DNA of 64,000 bases from assembly GCF_008705135.1 (NCBI RefSeq), contig NZ_CP023694.1, positions 1 through 64,000 on the forward strand. Direction: 5' to 3'. This document shows, piece after piece, positions 43,696-52,859 of the stretch. The notes beneath the pieces are model-generated. The model was not told the origin of the DNA. It saw only the letters and a list, made by a program, of their open reading frames with translations, and did no database searches. The stretch's first letter is position 1. The number at the start of each line of letters is the position of its first letter. A program made the translations under genes and the position numbers. Origin of the DNA: Streptomyces coeruleorubidus (lineage in GTDB: Bacteria; Actinomycetota; Actinomycetes; Streptomycetales; Streptomycetaceae).

Positions 43696-44430
43696 ATGAC
43701 GGAGACGGCGAACGTGAAGGTCCGCGGGCTGACCCGGGCCTTCGACGACAAGACGGTCATCGACGGGCTGGATCTCACCCTGCGCCGGGGCGAGTTCGTC
43801 GCGCTGCTCGGCCACAGCGGCTGCGGCAAGTCGACGCTGCTGAAGATCCTCGCCGGGCTCGACGACGAGACCGAGGGCGAGGTGAGCGTGCCGGAGCGCC
43901 GGTCGGTGGCCTTCCAGTCGCCGCGGCTGATGCCCTGGCTGCGGGTTTGGCGCAACGTCGTGCTCGGCCTGCCCGGGTCCCCGGACCGGGCACTCGCCGA
44001 GCGGTATCTGGCCGAGGTGGGCATCGAGGAGTACGCCGGCCGCTGGCCCAAGACCCTGTCCGGCGGCCAGGCCCAGCGCGTCTCCCTGGCCCGCGCTCTG
44101 GTGCGCGAACCCGAACTGCTTCTCCTCGACGAGCCGTTCGGCGCCCTGGACGCCCTCACCCGAGGCAAGGCACAGCGGCTGGTAGCGGATCTCTGGCAGC
44201 GGCACGGCTGCTCGGTGCTGCTGGTCACCCACGACGTGGAGGAGGCGCTGCTGCTGGCCGACCGGGTCCTGGTGATGGACGACGGGCGGATCGCGTACGA
44301 GGCCGAAGTCGGCCTGGAGCGGCCGCGCGACCTCGGCTCCCCCGACTTCGTACGACTCCGCGGCGAACTGCTGCACCGCCTGGGCGTCCACGACGCCTCG
44401 GCGCATCCCCTGGAAGAGGCACCCGCATGA
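43696..44430 (+). CDS. Sulfonate ABC transporter ATPase (SsuB-like)
   Basis: A 244-residue ATPase: Walker A GHSGCGKST, Q-loop in AFQSPRLMPW, signature LSGGQAQRVSLARAL, Walker B ELLLLDEPFGALD, and the switch His in LLVTHDVEEAL. All motifs intact. ATG 43696 is preferred over GTG 43687, as GGAG is at workable distance from the ATG but touches the GTG. SsuB/TauB group. Followed with 4-bp overlap by the binding protein. Confidence 0.93.
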   Translation: MTETANVKVRGLTRAFDDKTVIDGLDLTLRRGEFVALLGHSGCGKSTLLKILAGLDDETEGEVSVPERRSVAFQSPRLMPWLRVWRNVVLGLPGSPDRALAERYLAEVGIEEYAGRWPKTLSGGQAQRVSLARALVREPELLLLDEPFGALDALTRGKAQRLVADLWQRHGCSVLLVTHDVEEALLLADRVLVMDDGRIAYEAEVGLERPRDLGSPDFVRLRGELLHRLGVHDASAHPLEEAPA

Positions 44431-45416
44431 ACCCCGTCAACCGCATCAGCCGTGCGCTGAGCTCCGCACTCGCCCTCACCGCGCTCCTCGCCACCGCGGC
44501 CTGCGGCGGGAACAGCGAGGCCGCGTCCGGTGACTCCTCGTCGCGGGTGACCCTCACCATCGGCGACCAGGCGAAGAACCTGCAGACCCTGCTCAACGCC
44601 TCCGGCGCCCTCGAAGGCACGTCGTACGACGTGAAGTGGGCCGAGTTCGAGGGCGCGGCCCCGCTCTTCCAGGCCGTGCAGGCGGGTGCCGCGGACACCT
44701 CGTACGCCGCCGACCTCCCCACGCTCCAGGCCCTTTCCGGGCGTGTGCCGGTCAAGGCGGTGGGCGCCCTGCACAACGACGGCACGCACACCGGGATCGT
44801 GGTCCGTGACGACTCGTCGGTGAGGAGCGTGAAGGACCTCAAGGGCAAGAAGGTCGTGGTCTCCTCGGCGAAGGGGTCCATCGCCGAGTACCTGCTCGCG
44901 CACGCGCTTCAGCAGGCGGGGCTGAGCTACGACGACGTCAAGGTCCAGTATCTGCTACCGACCGACGCGCAGGCCGCGTTCACCTCGGGCAAGATCGAGG
45001 CGTGGGCCACCTTCGGGGTCTACAAGTCCGTCGCCGAGCAGCAGGGCGGCCGGCTCCTCGTCAACGGCGCCGACGGTCGCGTGAGCGGCTACGGCTTCAT
45101 CGGCGCCTCCGAGAAGGCACTGGCCGACCAGGGCAAGAAGGCCGCCATCTCCGACTACCTTCGCCGCCTGGACAAGGCTCTCGCCTGGTCGCGGGAACAT
45201 CCGGGCGACTACGCCAAGGCCATCCAGCAGACCAGCGGTGCCTCCCCCGAGATCGCGAAGGCCCTGGTGAGCCAGGCCAACAGCGAGCTGGAGCCGGTGA
45301 GTCCGCAGGTCGTCCAGGCCGTGCAGAAGGTCGGCGACACCATGCACGGCATCGGCGTCCTCAACCCCAACCCGACCGTCGCCGACCACGTCGACACCAG
45401 CCTCGTCAAGGAGTGA
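44427..45416 (+). CDS. Sulfonate-binding lipoprotein (SsuA-like) 1
   Basis: A 329-residue lipoprotein (lipobox TAAC in ALTALLATAACGGNSE). Blocks such as TLTIGDQAKNLQTLL, QAGAADTSYAADLPTLQALS, VKDLKGKKVVVSSAKGSIAE and TSGKIEAWATFGVYKSVAEQ are those of NMT1/SsuA-type binders. It captures alkanesulfonates or related compounds outside and delivers them to the SsuC/B-like transporter encoded just upstream. Confidence 0.92.
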   Translation: MNPVNRISRALSSALALTALLATAACGGNSEAASGDSSSRVTLTIGDQAKNLQTLLNASGALEGTSYDVKWAEFEGAAPLFQAVQAGAADTSYAADLPTLQALSGRVPVKAVGALHNDGTHTGIVVRDDSSVRSVKDLKGKKVVVSSAKGSIAEYLLAHALQQAGLSYDDVKVQYLLPTDAQAAFTSGKIEAWATFGVYKSVAEQQGGRLLVNGADGRVSGYGFIGASEKALADQGKKAAISDYLRRLDKALAWSREHPGDYAKAIQQTSGASPEIAKALVSQANSELEPVSPQVVQAVQKVGDTMHGIGVLNPNPTVADHVDTSLVKE

Positions 45417-45424
45417 GCCCCGCC

Positions 45425-46528
45425 ATGCCGGTCGAGTTCATCAGCGCCGTCCATCCCAACCCCGCCACCGAGGGCGACCCCACCGCGGGCACGGGCATCG
45501 ACGTCGACTACGCCCGCCGCTACGCCCGCGCCCTGGACGACGGCGGCTTCGACTACACCCTCGTCACCTACCACTCCGCCTCCCCCGACGCACTTCAGCT
45601 GGCCCAGTTCGTGGCCCACCACACCGAGCGCATCAAACCCGTCCTCGCCCACCGCCCCGGCGTGATCTTCCCGACCCACGCGGCCCGTGCCCTGGCGACC
45701 CTGGACCGGATCAGCAAGGGGCGCCTGGTGGTCCACATCATCTCCGGCGGAAGCGACGAGGAGCAGCGCCGCGAGGGCGACTACCTGAGCAAGAGCGAGC
45801 GGTACGCGCGTTCGGACGAGTACATCCGGATCCTGCGGGACGTGTGGGCGGCCGACGGGCCACTCTCGCACGAGGGCGCGTACTACCGCTTCGAGGGCTT
45901 CCGCTCCGACGTCACCCCGTACCACGGCACGATCCCGATCTCGGTGGGCGGCTCCTCGCAGGACGCCTACCGGGTGGGCGGGCAGCAGGGCGACATCTTC
46001 GGGCTGTGGGGCGAGCCGCTGAAGGAGACCGCCGAGCAGATCGCCGCGGTCAACGCCCACGCGGACGCCGCCGGCCGGCCCCGCCCCCGGATCTGGGTGT
46101 CGTTCCGCCCGATCATCGCGCCCACCGACGAACTGGCCTGGGAAAAGGCGCACCGCATCCTCGGCTCGATCAAGACCAACCACGCCGAGCGCGCCAAGCA
46201 ACGCCACTACCCGGCGCTCGGCCAGGGCACCCCCGCCAACGTCGGCTCGCAGCGGCTGCTGGCCGTCGCCGAACGCGGCGAGGTCCACGACCGCTGCCTG
46301 TGGACCGCGCCCGCCTCCGCCACCAACGCCGCCGGCGCCTCCACCGCGCTCGTCGGCTCACCCGAGACGGTCGCCAAGGCACTGCTCGACTACGTCGACA
46401 TCGGCTGCGAGCTGCTGTCCGTCCGCGGCTACGACCCGCTCAACGACGCGATCGACTACGCCCGTCACGTCCTCCCGCTGGTCCGCCAGGAGCTGGCACA
46501 CCGCGCCGCCTCGGGAGCGGCCGCGTGA
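45425..46528 (+). CDS. ssuD: FMNH2-dependent alkanesulfonate monooxygenase (SsuD-like)
   Basis: A 367-residue bacterial luciferase-type monooxygenase: VEFISAVHPNPATEGDP at the start, HRPGVIFPTHAARALATLDR, RLVVHIISGGSDEEQRREGD and FGLWGEPLKETAEQ. The family cleaves the C-S bond of sulfonates with FMNH2 and O2, giving sulfite and an aldehyde. FMNH2 would come from the SsuE-like reductase at the end of the operon. The residues around SGGSDEE match the SsuD branch more than plain luciferases. Confidence 0.92.
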   Translation: MPVEFISAVHPNPATEGDPTAGTGIDVDYARRYARALDDGGFDYTLVTYHSASPDALQLAQFVAHHTERIKPVLAHRPGVIFPTHAARALATLDRISKGRLVVHIISGGSDEEQRREGDYLSKSERYARSDEYIRILRDVWAADGPLSHEGAYYRFEGFRSDVTPYHGTIPISVGGSSQDAYRVGGQQGDIFGLWGEPLKETAEQIAAVNAHADAAGRPRPRIWVSFRPIIAPTDELAWEKAHRILGSIKTNHAERAKQRHYPALGQGTPANVGSQRLLAVAERGEVHDRCLWTAPASATNAAGASTALVGSPETVAKALLDYVDIGCELLSVRGYDPLNDAIDYARHVLPLVRQELAHRAASGAAA

Positions 46529-47523
46529 GGCGGGCCGGGGGCGCTCTCGCACTCGCCGGGCTCCTCGTCGTGGTCCTCAGCGCCTGCGGTGGCCCCGCGG
46601 GCGCGGAGGACGGCGGCGACACCGTCACGCTGCGCGTGGGCGCGACGGGCTGGAAGCGCGAGGAGGCCCTGCTGAAGCTCGCCCACCTCGACGACACGCC
46701 GTACCAGGTGCGGTGGAGTCTCTTCCAGGGTGGCGACAAGCAGCTGGAGGCGGTCCGGGCCGGGGCTCTCGACGTGGCGAGCTCCAGCGAGATCCCGCCG
46801 GTGTTCGCCGCCGCCGACGGCAGGCCCAACTTCAAGGTCGTCGCCGTGCAGCGCGGCACCACGCTCAACCAGGAGGTCATCGCCCCCAAGGGCTCGGACA
46901 TCACCTCGATCGCGCAGCTCAAGGGCAAGAAGGTGGGCTACGTCAAGAACACCACCGCCCACTACTTCCTCTACGAGCTGCTCAAGCAGGCCGGACTCGG
47001 CTGGGACGACATCACCGCCGCCCCGCTGGAACCCGACAAGGCGCTGGCCGCGCTGAACGGCGGCTCGATCGACGCCTTCGCCGGATACGGCAACGCGATC
47101 ATCACGGCCCGTCAGCAGGGCGCCCGCACCATCGGCTCCGGCAAGGACATCCTCTCGGGCAACTTCCTGTGGTCCGCCTCCGACGACACGCTCGGCAGCG
47201 CGGCCGAGCGCGAGGCGCTGGCCGATCTGCTCGGCCGTATCGACAAGGCGTACACGTACGTCCGCGACGGGCACGAGCAGGAGTACGCGAAGGTCGTCGC
47301 CACCGCCACGCACCAGCCGGTGGAGCAGGCGCTGGAGGAGTTCGAGGAGGGCGAGGCACAGCGGAAGACCGAGGTGCGGGCGGTGACCGCGCAGGCCACC
47401 GCGTCCCAGCAGGAGGTCGCCGACGCCTTCCGGGGTCTCGGCGCGCTGAAGCAGCCGCTGACGGTCTCCGCGTTCTGGACCGACCGTCTCAACTCCCCGC
47501 TGCGGAAGGCACTTTCCTCATGA
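46525..47523 (+). CDS. Sulfonate/organosulfur-binding lipoprotein 2
   Basis: A 332-residue second NMT1-type binding lipoprotein starting at GTG 46525, overlapping the monooxygenase stop. Lipobox LSAC (LLVVVLSACGGPAG). RVGATGWKREEALLKLAHLD and SLFQGGDKQLEAVRAGALDV define the family. It is clearly different from the first binder in the operon, so the single permease/ATPase pair may serve two substrate receptors, which would widen the range of sulfur sources. Confidence 0.9.
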   Translation: MRRAGGALALAGLLVVVLSACGGPAGAEDGGDTVTLRVGATGWKREEALLKLAHLDDTPYQVRWSLFQGGDKQLEAVRAGALDVASSSEIPPVFAAADGRPNFKVVAVQRGTTLNQEVIAPKGSDITSIAQLKGKKVGYVKNTTAHYFLYELLKQAGLGWDDITAAPLEPDKALAALNGGSIDAFAGYGNAIITARQQGARTIGSGKDILSGNFLWSASDDTLGSAAEREALADLLGRIDKAYTYVRDGHEQEYAKVVATATHQPVEQALEEFEEGEAQRKTEVRAVTAQATASQQEVADAFRGLGALKQPLTVSAFWTDRLNSPLRKALSS

Positions 47524-48683
47524 CCACCGCGCTCCGGCCGCCCGTCCCCGATCTCGCTGACCTCACCTCGGTGGCGGACCGCCTCGCCGCCACGGCTGCC
47601 ACGTACGACCGCACGGGCGCCTTTCCCTCCGACGGCATCCGCGCCGCGCACGAGGCAGGGCTGCTGACCGCCACCGTCAGCGAGCGCTACGGCGGTCCGG
47701 GCCTCGGGGTCGCCGCCACCGCGCGCATCCTGCACGCACTGGGCGAAGGAGATCCCTCGGTCGCGCTCATCGCGGCGATGAGCCTGACGATCCACCACCG
47801 CCAGGCCGTACGGCCGCACTGGCCCGAGGAGTTGTACGGGCGGATAGTGGCAGCCGCGTCCGGGCGGCCGGTGCTGCTCAACCATGTTCGGGTGGAGCCC
47901 GAGCTGGGCTCACCGGCGCGCGGCGGGCTGCCCGCGACGGTGGCCCGGCGCACGGCGACCGGCTGGACCCTCACCGGCCGCAAGCGGTTCGCCACCGGCG
48001 TCGAGGGGCTCGACTGGCTGCTCGTGTGGGCCACCACGGACGAACCCACACCGCGGGTCGGCACGTTCGCCGTCCCCGGCGCCTCCCCCGGCATCGAGAT
48101 CACCCACCGCTGGAACCACCTGGGTCTGCGGGCCAGCGGGAGCCACGACATCGCACTGCACGAGGTCGAGATCCCCGCCGGGAACCTGGTCGACATCGCC
48201 GCACACGGCCCGGGCGCCGAGCAGGACAACCGGGCAGCCGCTGCCCTCCATCTCCCGCTCGCCGCCCTCTACCTGGGTGTGGCCCGCGCGGCCCAGCGGT
48301 ACTTCCACCGCTTCGCACACGAACGGATCCCCGCCAACCTCGGCCACCCGGTCGCCCGTACGGAACGCTTCCGGCGGGCCGCCGGCGAGATCGCCCTGCG
48401 GCTGGACTCCGCCGAACAGTTGGTGTTCGGCGGCGCCGAGCGCGTGGACGCGGCCGACGAGACGTACACCCCCGAACTGGCCCTGGGCGCCCGGGTCCTG
48501 GCCGACCGGCACTCCGTCGATGCGGTCGGGCTGGCGGTACGGCTGCTGGGCAACCCGGGGCTGAGCCGCGACAACCCGCTGGAGCGTCACTTCCGCGACG
48601 TCCAGTGCGCGCCGGTGCACGCCCCGCAGGAGGACGTCGCGCTGCTCGCCGTCGGCAGCCGCGTGCTGGAGGGCACCCGATGA
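47520..48683 (+). CDS. SfnB/DszC-like FMN-dependent monooxygenase (acyl-CoA dehydrogenase fold)
   Basis: A 387-residue flavoprotein with the acyl-CoA dehydrogenase fold: YGGPGLGVAATARILHALGE, GWTLTGRKRFATGVEGLDWL and HRWNHLGLRASGSHDIALHE. No catalytic Glu of true dehydrogenases is evident, and its setting places it with SfnB/DszC-type sulfone or sulfoxide monooxygenases that use reduced flavin. ATGA overlap with the previous gene. It would open oxidised thioethers or sulfones, broadening the operon beyond simple sulfonates. Confidence 0.88.
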   Translation: MTTALRPPVPDLADLTSVADRLAATAATYDRTGAFPSDGIRAAHEAGLLTATVSERYGGPGLGVAATARILHALGEGDPSVALIAAMSLTIHHRQAVRPHWPEELYGRIVAAASGRPVLLNHVRVEPELGSPARGGLPATVARRTATGWTLTGRKRFATGVEGLDWLLVWATTDEPTPRVGTFAVPGASPGIEITHRWNHLGLRASGSHDIALHEVEIPAGNLVDIAAHGPGAEQDNRAAAALHLPLAALYLGVARAAQRYFHRFAHERIPANLGHPVARTERFRRAAGEIALRLDSAEQLVFGGAERVDAADETYTPELALGARVLADRHSVDAVGLAVRLLGNPGLSRDNPLERHFRDVQCAPVHAPQEDVALLAVGSRVLEGTR

Positions 48684-50065
48684 CCGTCACCCAGCGCCGC
48701 ACCGTCGAGGCCCTGTTGACCGCCCTGAGCCGTGACCTGCCGGGAGACGCCCTCAGCACCGGCCCCGAGGCCACCGCCCCGTACGCCGCCGACCGCTCCG
48801 GCAGCCGCCCGGACGGTGAGCCGTGGGCCGTCGTGCACGCGGTGAACGCCGAGCAGGTGCGGACGACACTGCGGCATGCGCACGCGCTGCGGGTGCCGGT
48901 GGTGCCGCGCGGGGCCGGGACCGGACTGTCCGGCGGCGCGAACGCCGGCACGGGCACGGTCGTTCTGGACCTGTCGCGGATGAACCGCATCCTCGACCTG
49001 GACCCGCACGACCAGATCGCCGTCGTCGAACCGGGCGTCGTCACCGCCGAACTGGATCGCGCGGCGGGTGAGTTCGGGCTGCGCTACGCCCCCGACCCGG
49101 CGAGTGCGGCGATCTCCACCGTGGGCGGCAACATCGCCACCAACGCGGGCGGGCTGCGCTGCGCCAAGTACGGGGTGACCCGGGACGCGGTGCTGGGCCT
49201 CGACGTGGTCCTCGCGGACGGCACACCGATGCGGACCGGCCGGCGCACCGTCAAGGGAGTCACCGGCTACGACCTGACGGCCCTGCTCACCGGCTCCGAG
49301 GGCACCCTGGGCGTGATCACCGCGGCCACGCTGCGACTGCGGCCGGTGCCGGAGACGACAGCCACCGTCGCCGCCTACTTCGACACCTTCGCCGAAGGGG
49401 CCGAGGCCGTGTCGGCGCTGACCGCCGCCCGGCTGGAGCCTTCCATGGCCGAGCTGCTGGACGGACCGGTGCTGGCTGCCGTGGACGACGCGCAGGGCAC
49501 GGACCTGCGCTCACGTGGCGGTGCGCTGCTGCTTCTGCAGTGCGACGGACGCGCGGCCGGGACCGAGGCGGAGCTGGGAGCGCAGGTGCTGCGCGGGCGC
49601 GCGACGTCGGTCGAGACGACCGACGACCCAGCGGAGGCGGACCGGCTGCTCACGGCCCGCAGGCTCGCTCTGCCCGCCCTGGAGCGGCTGGGGCGGGTGC
49701 TGATCGAGGACATCGCGGTGCCAAGGGCCCAATTGGCCACCGTGGCACGGGAGATCACCGCCATCGCCGAGCGCCACGACGTACGGATCTTCACCTTGGC
49801 CCATGCCGCGGACGGCAACCTCCATCCCATTCTCGTCCTCGACCCCGACACGCCCGGTATCCCTGACGCGGCGTGGCAGGCGGCGGGCGACATCTTCACC
49901 GCCGCGCTCCGCCTGGGCGGCACCCTCACCGGGGAGCACGGCGTGGGCACCCTCAAGCGGCGGTGGCTCGTGGACGAACTCGGCCCGGAGCAGCACGCGT
50001 TGCAGCAACGCATCAAGGCGGCCTTCGACCCGCATCACATCCTCAACCCAGGCAAAGCCCTCTGA
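48680..50065 (+). CDS. GlcD-like FAD-dependent 2-hydroxyacid oxidase/dehydrogenase
   Basis: A 461-residue FAD-linked oxidase: VPVVPRGAGTGLSGGANAGT is the PCMH FAD loop, followed by AISTVGGNIATNAGGLRCAK and the C-terminal LTGEHGVGTLKRRWL and FDPHHILNPGKAL blocks. This is the GlcD/D-lactate dehydrogenase family. In a sulfonate operon it could oxidise the hydroxy acid left after desulfonation, or a sulfo-hydroxyacid such as sulfolactate; this is inference. No GlcE/GlcF partners are present. Confidence 0.9.
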   Translation: MTVTQRRTVEALLTALSRDLPGDALSTGPEATAPYAADRSGSRPDGEPWAVVHAVNAEQVRTTLRHAHALRVPVVPRGAGTGLSGGANAGTGTVVLDLSRMNRILDLDPHDQIAVVEPGVVTAELDRAAGEFGLRYAPDPASAAISTVGGNIATNAGGLRCAKYGVTRDAVLGLDVVLADGTPMRTGRRTVKGVTGYDLTALLTGSEGTLGVITAATLRLRPVPETTATVAAYFDTFAEGAEAVSALTAARLEPSMAELLDGPVLAAVDDAQGTDLRSRGGALLLLQCDGRAAGTEAELGAQVLRGRATSVETTDDPAEADRLLTARRLALPALERLGRVLIEDIAVPRAQLATVAREITAIAERHDVRIFTLAHAADGNLHPILVLDPDTPGIPDAAWQAAGDIFTAALRLGGTLTGEHGVGTLKRRWLVDELGPEQHALQQRIKAAFDPHHILNPGKAL

Positions 50066-50077
50066 AGGAGATTCTCC

Positions 50078-50632
50078 ATGGCCACCGTTCTCTCCGTTTC
50101 CGGCAGCCCGTCCGCCACCTCCCGCACCGCCCGTCTCCTGCGTCACCTGGACGCCCGGCTCACGGACCAGGGGCACGAGGTGATCCCTCTGGACGTCCGC
50201 TCCCTCCCGCCCGAGGCTCTGCTGCGCGCCGACTTCGGTCATCCGGCGATCATCGAGGCCACCGCCCTGTTCGAGCGGGCGGACGGCGTCGTGATCGGCA
50301 CCCCCGTCTACAAGGCCGCCTACTCAGGCCTGCTGAAGTCGCTGCTGGACCTGCTCCCGCAGTACGCACTGGCGGGCAAGACCGTCCTGCCGCTGGCCAC
50401 CGGCGGCAGCACCGCCCACGTCCTGGCCATCGACTACGCCCTGCGCCCGGTGCTGAGCTCACTGGGCGCCGCCCACATCACCCCCGGCTGGTTCGTCCTG
50501 CACAAGGACATCGAAGTGCGGCAGGACGGCGGCATCAGCGTCGAGCCGGGTACGAGGGAGGCACTGGACCAGGTCACCGACCAGTTCTCCACCGCCCTCA
50601 GCGAACGCCGGCCGCTGCGGGCGGCGGCGTGA
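50078..50632 (+). CDS. ssuE: NAD(P)H-dependent FMN reductase (SsuE-like)
   Basis: A 184-residue flavodoxin-fold reductase: VLSVSGSPSATSRTARLL, GVVIGTPVYKAAYSGLLKS and LPLATGGSTAHVLAIDYALR, the standard SsuE/MsuE pattern. It reduces FMN and hands FMNH2 to the SsuD-like (and perhaps the SfnB-like) monooxygenase encoded upstream. AAGGAG before ATG 50078. Last gene of the operon. Confidence 0.93.
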   Translation: MATVLSVSGSPSATSRTARLLRHLDARLTDQGHEVIPLDVRSLPPEALLRADFGHPAIIEATALFERADGVVIGTPVYKAAYSGLLKSLLDLLPQYALAGKTVLPLATGGSTAHVLAIDYALRPVLSSLGAAHITPGWFVLHKDIEVRQDGGISVEPGTREALDQVTDQFSTALSERRPLRAAA

Positions 50633-50659
50633 ACGATGGCCGACGCGGGCCGTATCGCT

Positions 50660-50787
50660 CACGGTGGACCGGGCGCCGGTGACCTCGAGGATGCGGGCGG
50701 TGATGTCGAGGGTGTCCTTGGTGGAGGCGACCTTCGCACCGAGCGGGCGGAGACGGCGAGTTCGTCGTCGGTGATCACGTGGGTCAT
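50660..50787 (-). pseudogene. Possible VapB/RHH-type antitoxin remnant
   Basis: From ATG 50787: MTHVITDDELAVSAR; one frame over, LGAKVASTKDTLDITARILE continues with EVTGARS. The combined sequence recalls short VapB antitoxins (DDELLxxAxxxLGTKTKKDTV). A single-base change near 50740 separates the halves and no toxin gene follows. Very short; treat as a hint only. Confidence 0.25.
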
Positions 50788-51294
50788 CGTGGGCTCTTTC
50801 CCTTGAACCCGGCTCACGGTGGGCGGCAGCCTCCTGGTGTGCGCCCAGAAGTCGTGGGCGATGACGACTCCCGTGCCGCGGTCTCCGAGCCCGACCCCTC
50901 CGCCCTGACCTGCCCGGGCGCCCAGGTCGGCCGTGCGCCACATGCCAGCGCAAGACCCACAAGTGAGTACGGCCTCGGCGGCTGCCCGCTGTGCCAGTGG
51001 TGCATGGCGCCGGCCATGGAGAAGTGGGGCCCGGGTGTGCGGTACATCAACACGCGCTCCTGACGAGCACCTTCAGCGGTCCGTACGGATGCCCCGGAAG
51101 CCTGGACCGAGCCCGCGCCGCTTGGGTGGCCTTCGCCCAGGGCCACCCGCCACGGGTACCGACGCCGCGCTGTCCCGCCCGGGCGCCTGGTCGTCCACGG
51201 TGATGCCCAGGCGGCCGGCGCGGCGCAGGACAAACAGAGCTGCCCGGTCGGAGGGCCTTCGCCCATCCGACCGGGCATCACACGTCCGCGTGGG
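50788..51294. other. Intergenic, nothing identified
   Basis: No ORF with protein character; several short frames only. It separates the sulfonate operon from the aldo/keto reductase. Confidence 0.4.
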
Positions 51295-52323
51295 TCAGGT
51301 TCGCGACCTGGCCCAGGCCGGTTTCACCGCCATCATCTGGGCCGTCTTCGCCGGATCGCGGTCAATGAGATCGCCCAAAGCCTCGTCGATCCGCCCGAGT
51401 ACGTCCTCATCGAGGGGCTTGCCCGCCCCCGTCGCGTTCTCTTTGACCTGCTCGGGCCTGGTGGCGCCCACGACGACGGAGGTGACTCCCGGCCTGCTCA
51501 GCACCCAGGCGATGGCAAGCTGAGCGAGTGAGAGACCGGACGCCGCGGCGATCGGGCGCAGACTCTCGACACCGCTGAGCAGCTCCCGGCCGAGGACCCG
51601 GTTGATGAAGCTGGGCGCCCGGCCACCGGCGTTCGCCCGTGAGTCCTCGGGCCAGTCCTGTCCGGGCCCGTACTTGCCGGTGAGCACGCCCTGCGCGAGA
51701 GGCTGGAAGGCCAGCTGACCGATGCCCTCACGCAGACAGAGCGGGACGATCTCCGGCTCGATGATCCGCCACAGCATGCTGTACTGCGGCTGGTTGGACA
51801 CGATCCGGCTGCGCAACCCGAGCTCGCCCGCCATGGTGAGGGCCGATTCGATCTGCGGGGCGGTCCACTCCGAGACACCGAGGTAGAGGACCTTTCCCTG
51901 CCGCACCAGGTCGTCGAAGGCGACCAGTGTTTCCTCGACGGGCGTCCGCTCGTCGAAGCGGTGGGCCTGGTAGACGTCGATGTAGTCGGTCCGCAGCCGG
52001 CGCAGGGAGGCCTCGCAGGACTCCATGATGTGCTTGCGGGACAGTCCGCGGTCGTTCGGGCCGTCCCCGGTCGGCAGGCACACCTTGCTCATGATCACCA
52101 GGGAGGAGCGCCTGACGCCTTGCAGGCCGTCTCCGAGCAGCTCCTCCGCGGCCCCTTGCGCGTACACGTCGGCGGTGTCGAACGCGGTGATCCCCGCGTC
52201 GAGTGCCGTCCGAATACAGGACAAAGCCTGCTCGCGGTCGGTCAGCTCGCCGTGGGTGAGCCAGTTGCCGTACGTGACCTCGCTGACCATCAGGCCGCTG
52301 CGACCGAGCTGACGATGTTCCAT
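51295..52323 (-). CDS. Aldo/keto reductase
   Basis: A 342-residue TIM-barrel reductase of the Kv-beta/YajO-like group. Visible: FDTADVYAQGAAEELLGDGL with the catalytic Asp/Tyr, MSKVCLP with the Lys, and the later VVVGATRPEQVKENATG cofactor loop. Uses NADPH to reduce carbonyl compounds. It stands alone; the start lies against a decayed flavin reductase. Confidence 0.92.
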   Translation of the reverse strand: MEHRQLGRSGLMVSEVTYGNWLTHGELTDREQALSCIRTALDAGITAFDTADVYAQGAAEELLGDGLQGVRRSSLVIMSKVCLPTGDGPNDRGLSRKHIMESCEASLRRLRTDYIDVYQAHRFDERTPVEETLVAFDDLVRQGKVLYLGVSEWTAPQIESALTMAGELGLRSRIVSNQPQYSMLWRIIEPEIVPLCLREGIGQLAFQPLAQGVLTGKYGPGQDWPEDSRANAGGRAPSFINRVLGRELLSGVESLRPIAAASGLSLAQLAIAWVLSRPGVTSVVVGATRPEQVKENATGAGKPLDEDVLGRIDEALGDLIDRDPAKTAQMMAVKPAWARSRT

Positions 52324-52332
52324 TGACCTTGT

Positions 52333-52857
52333 CTAGCCTCTCTCCTCATGGTGGCGCGCCGCAGCCGCGTCGACCGGCACCAAGGCGCCGCCAGGGTGAC
52401 AGTCGGCGAGGAGACGCATGGTCCTGTCGTGATGCACCAGCGGTACTCCTTCGCCGATGCGGACCATCTCGACCGCCCCGGTGACCACCTCGTGGTCACC
52501 GACCGGGACTGTCCGGTGCACGATGACATTCCATGGCAAACAGCGCGTCCGGCAGCACTGGGGAAACGTGCGGCACCAGCACCGTCCATTCCCCGTTGAA
52601 CTTGTCGGTCCCCTTTGTAGCGAACAGGCTTACCACCGCGCGATGTGGTCGCCAAGATGGCTGATTTCGAAGCGCCCCGCCTCCTGGATGGCGGTCAGCG
52701 TCCGCGCCGACCGTGCCACACCGGCCAGAACGAGCGGTGGGTCCCAGGACACAGAACAGAAGGCGCTCGCGGTGAGTCCGCGAGCGCCTCCGCGGTCTCC
52801 TCGTGCCGTGCCGAGAGTGACCCCGCTGGGAAACCGTGCGAGCACGGTCCAAAACTT
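52333..52857 (-). pseudogene. Flavin reductase (HpaC-like), twice frameshifted
   Basis: Three frames each supply a part: FWTVLARFPSGVTLGTARGD with GLTASAFCSVSWDPPLVLAG; then SLFATKGTDKFNGEWTVLVP; then VIVHRTVPVGDHEVVTGAVE ending in MRLLADCHPG. Joined, they form a complete NADH:FMN reductase of about 165 residues. Frame changes are near 52640 and 52520. Its 5' end touches the IS1380 relic, which probably inactivated it. Confidence 0.75.
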
Positions 52858-52859
52858 AT

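Noticed and set aside
48026..50065. Very long forward frame starting inside the SfnB-like gene
   Set aside because: Only the part from 48680 has protein character; the rest is an Arg/Pro-rich out-of-frame reading of the SfnB-like gene.
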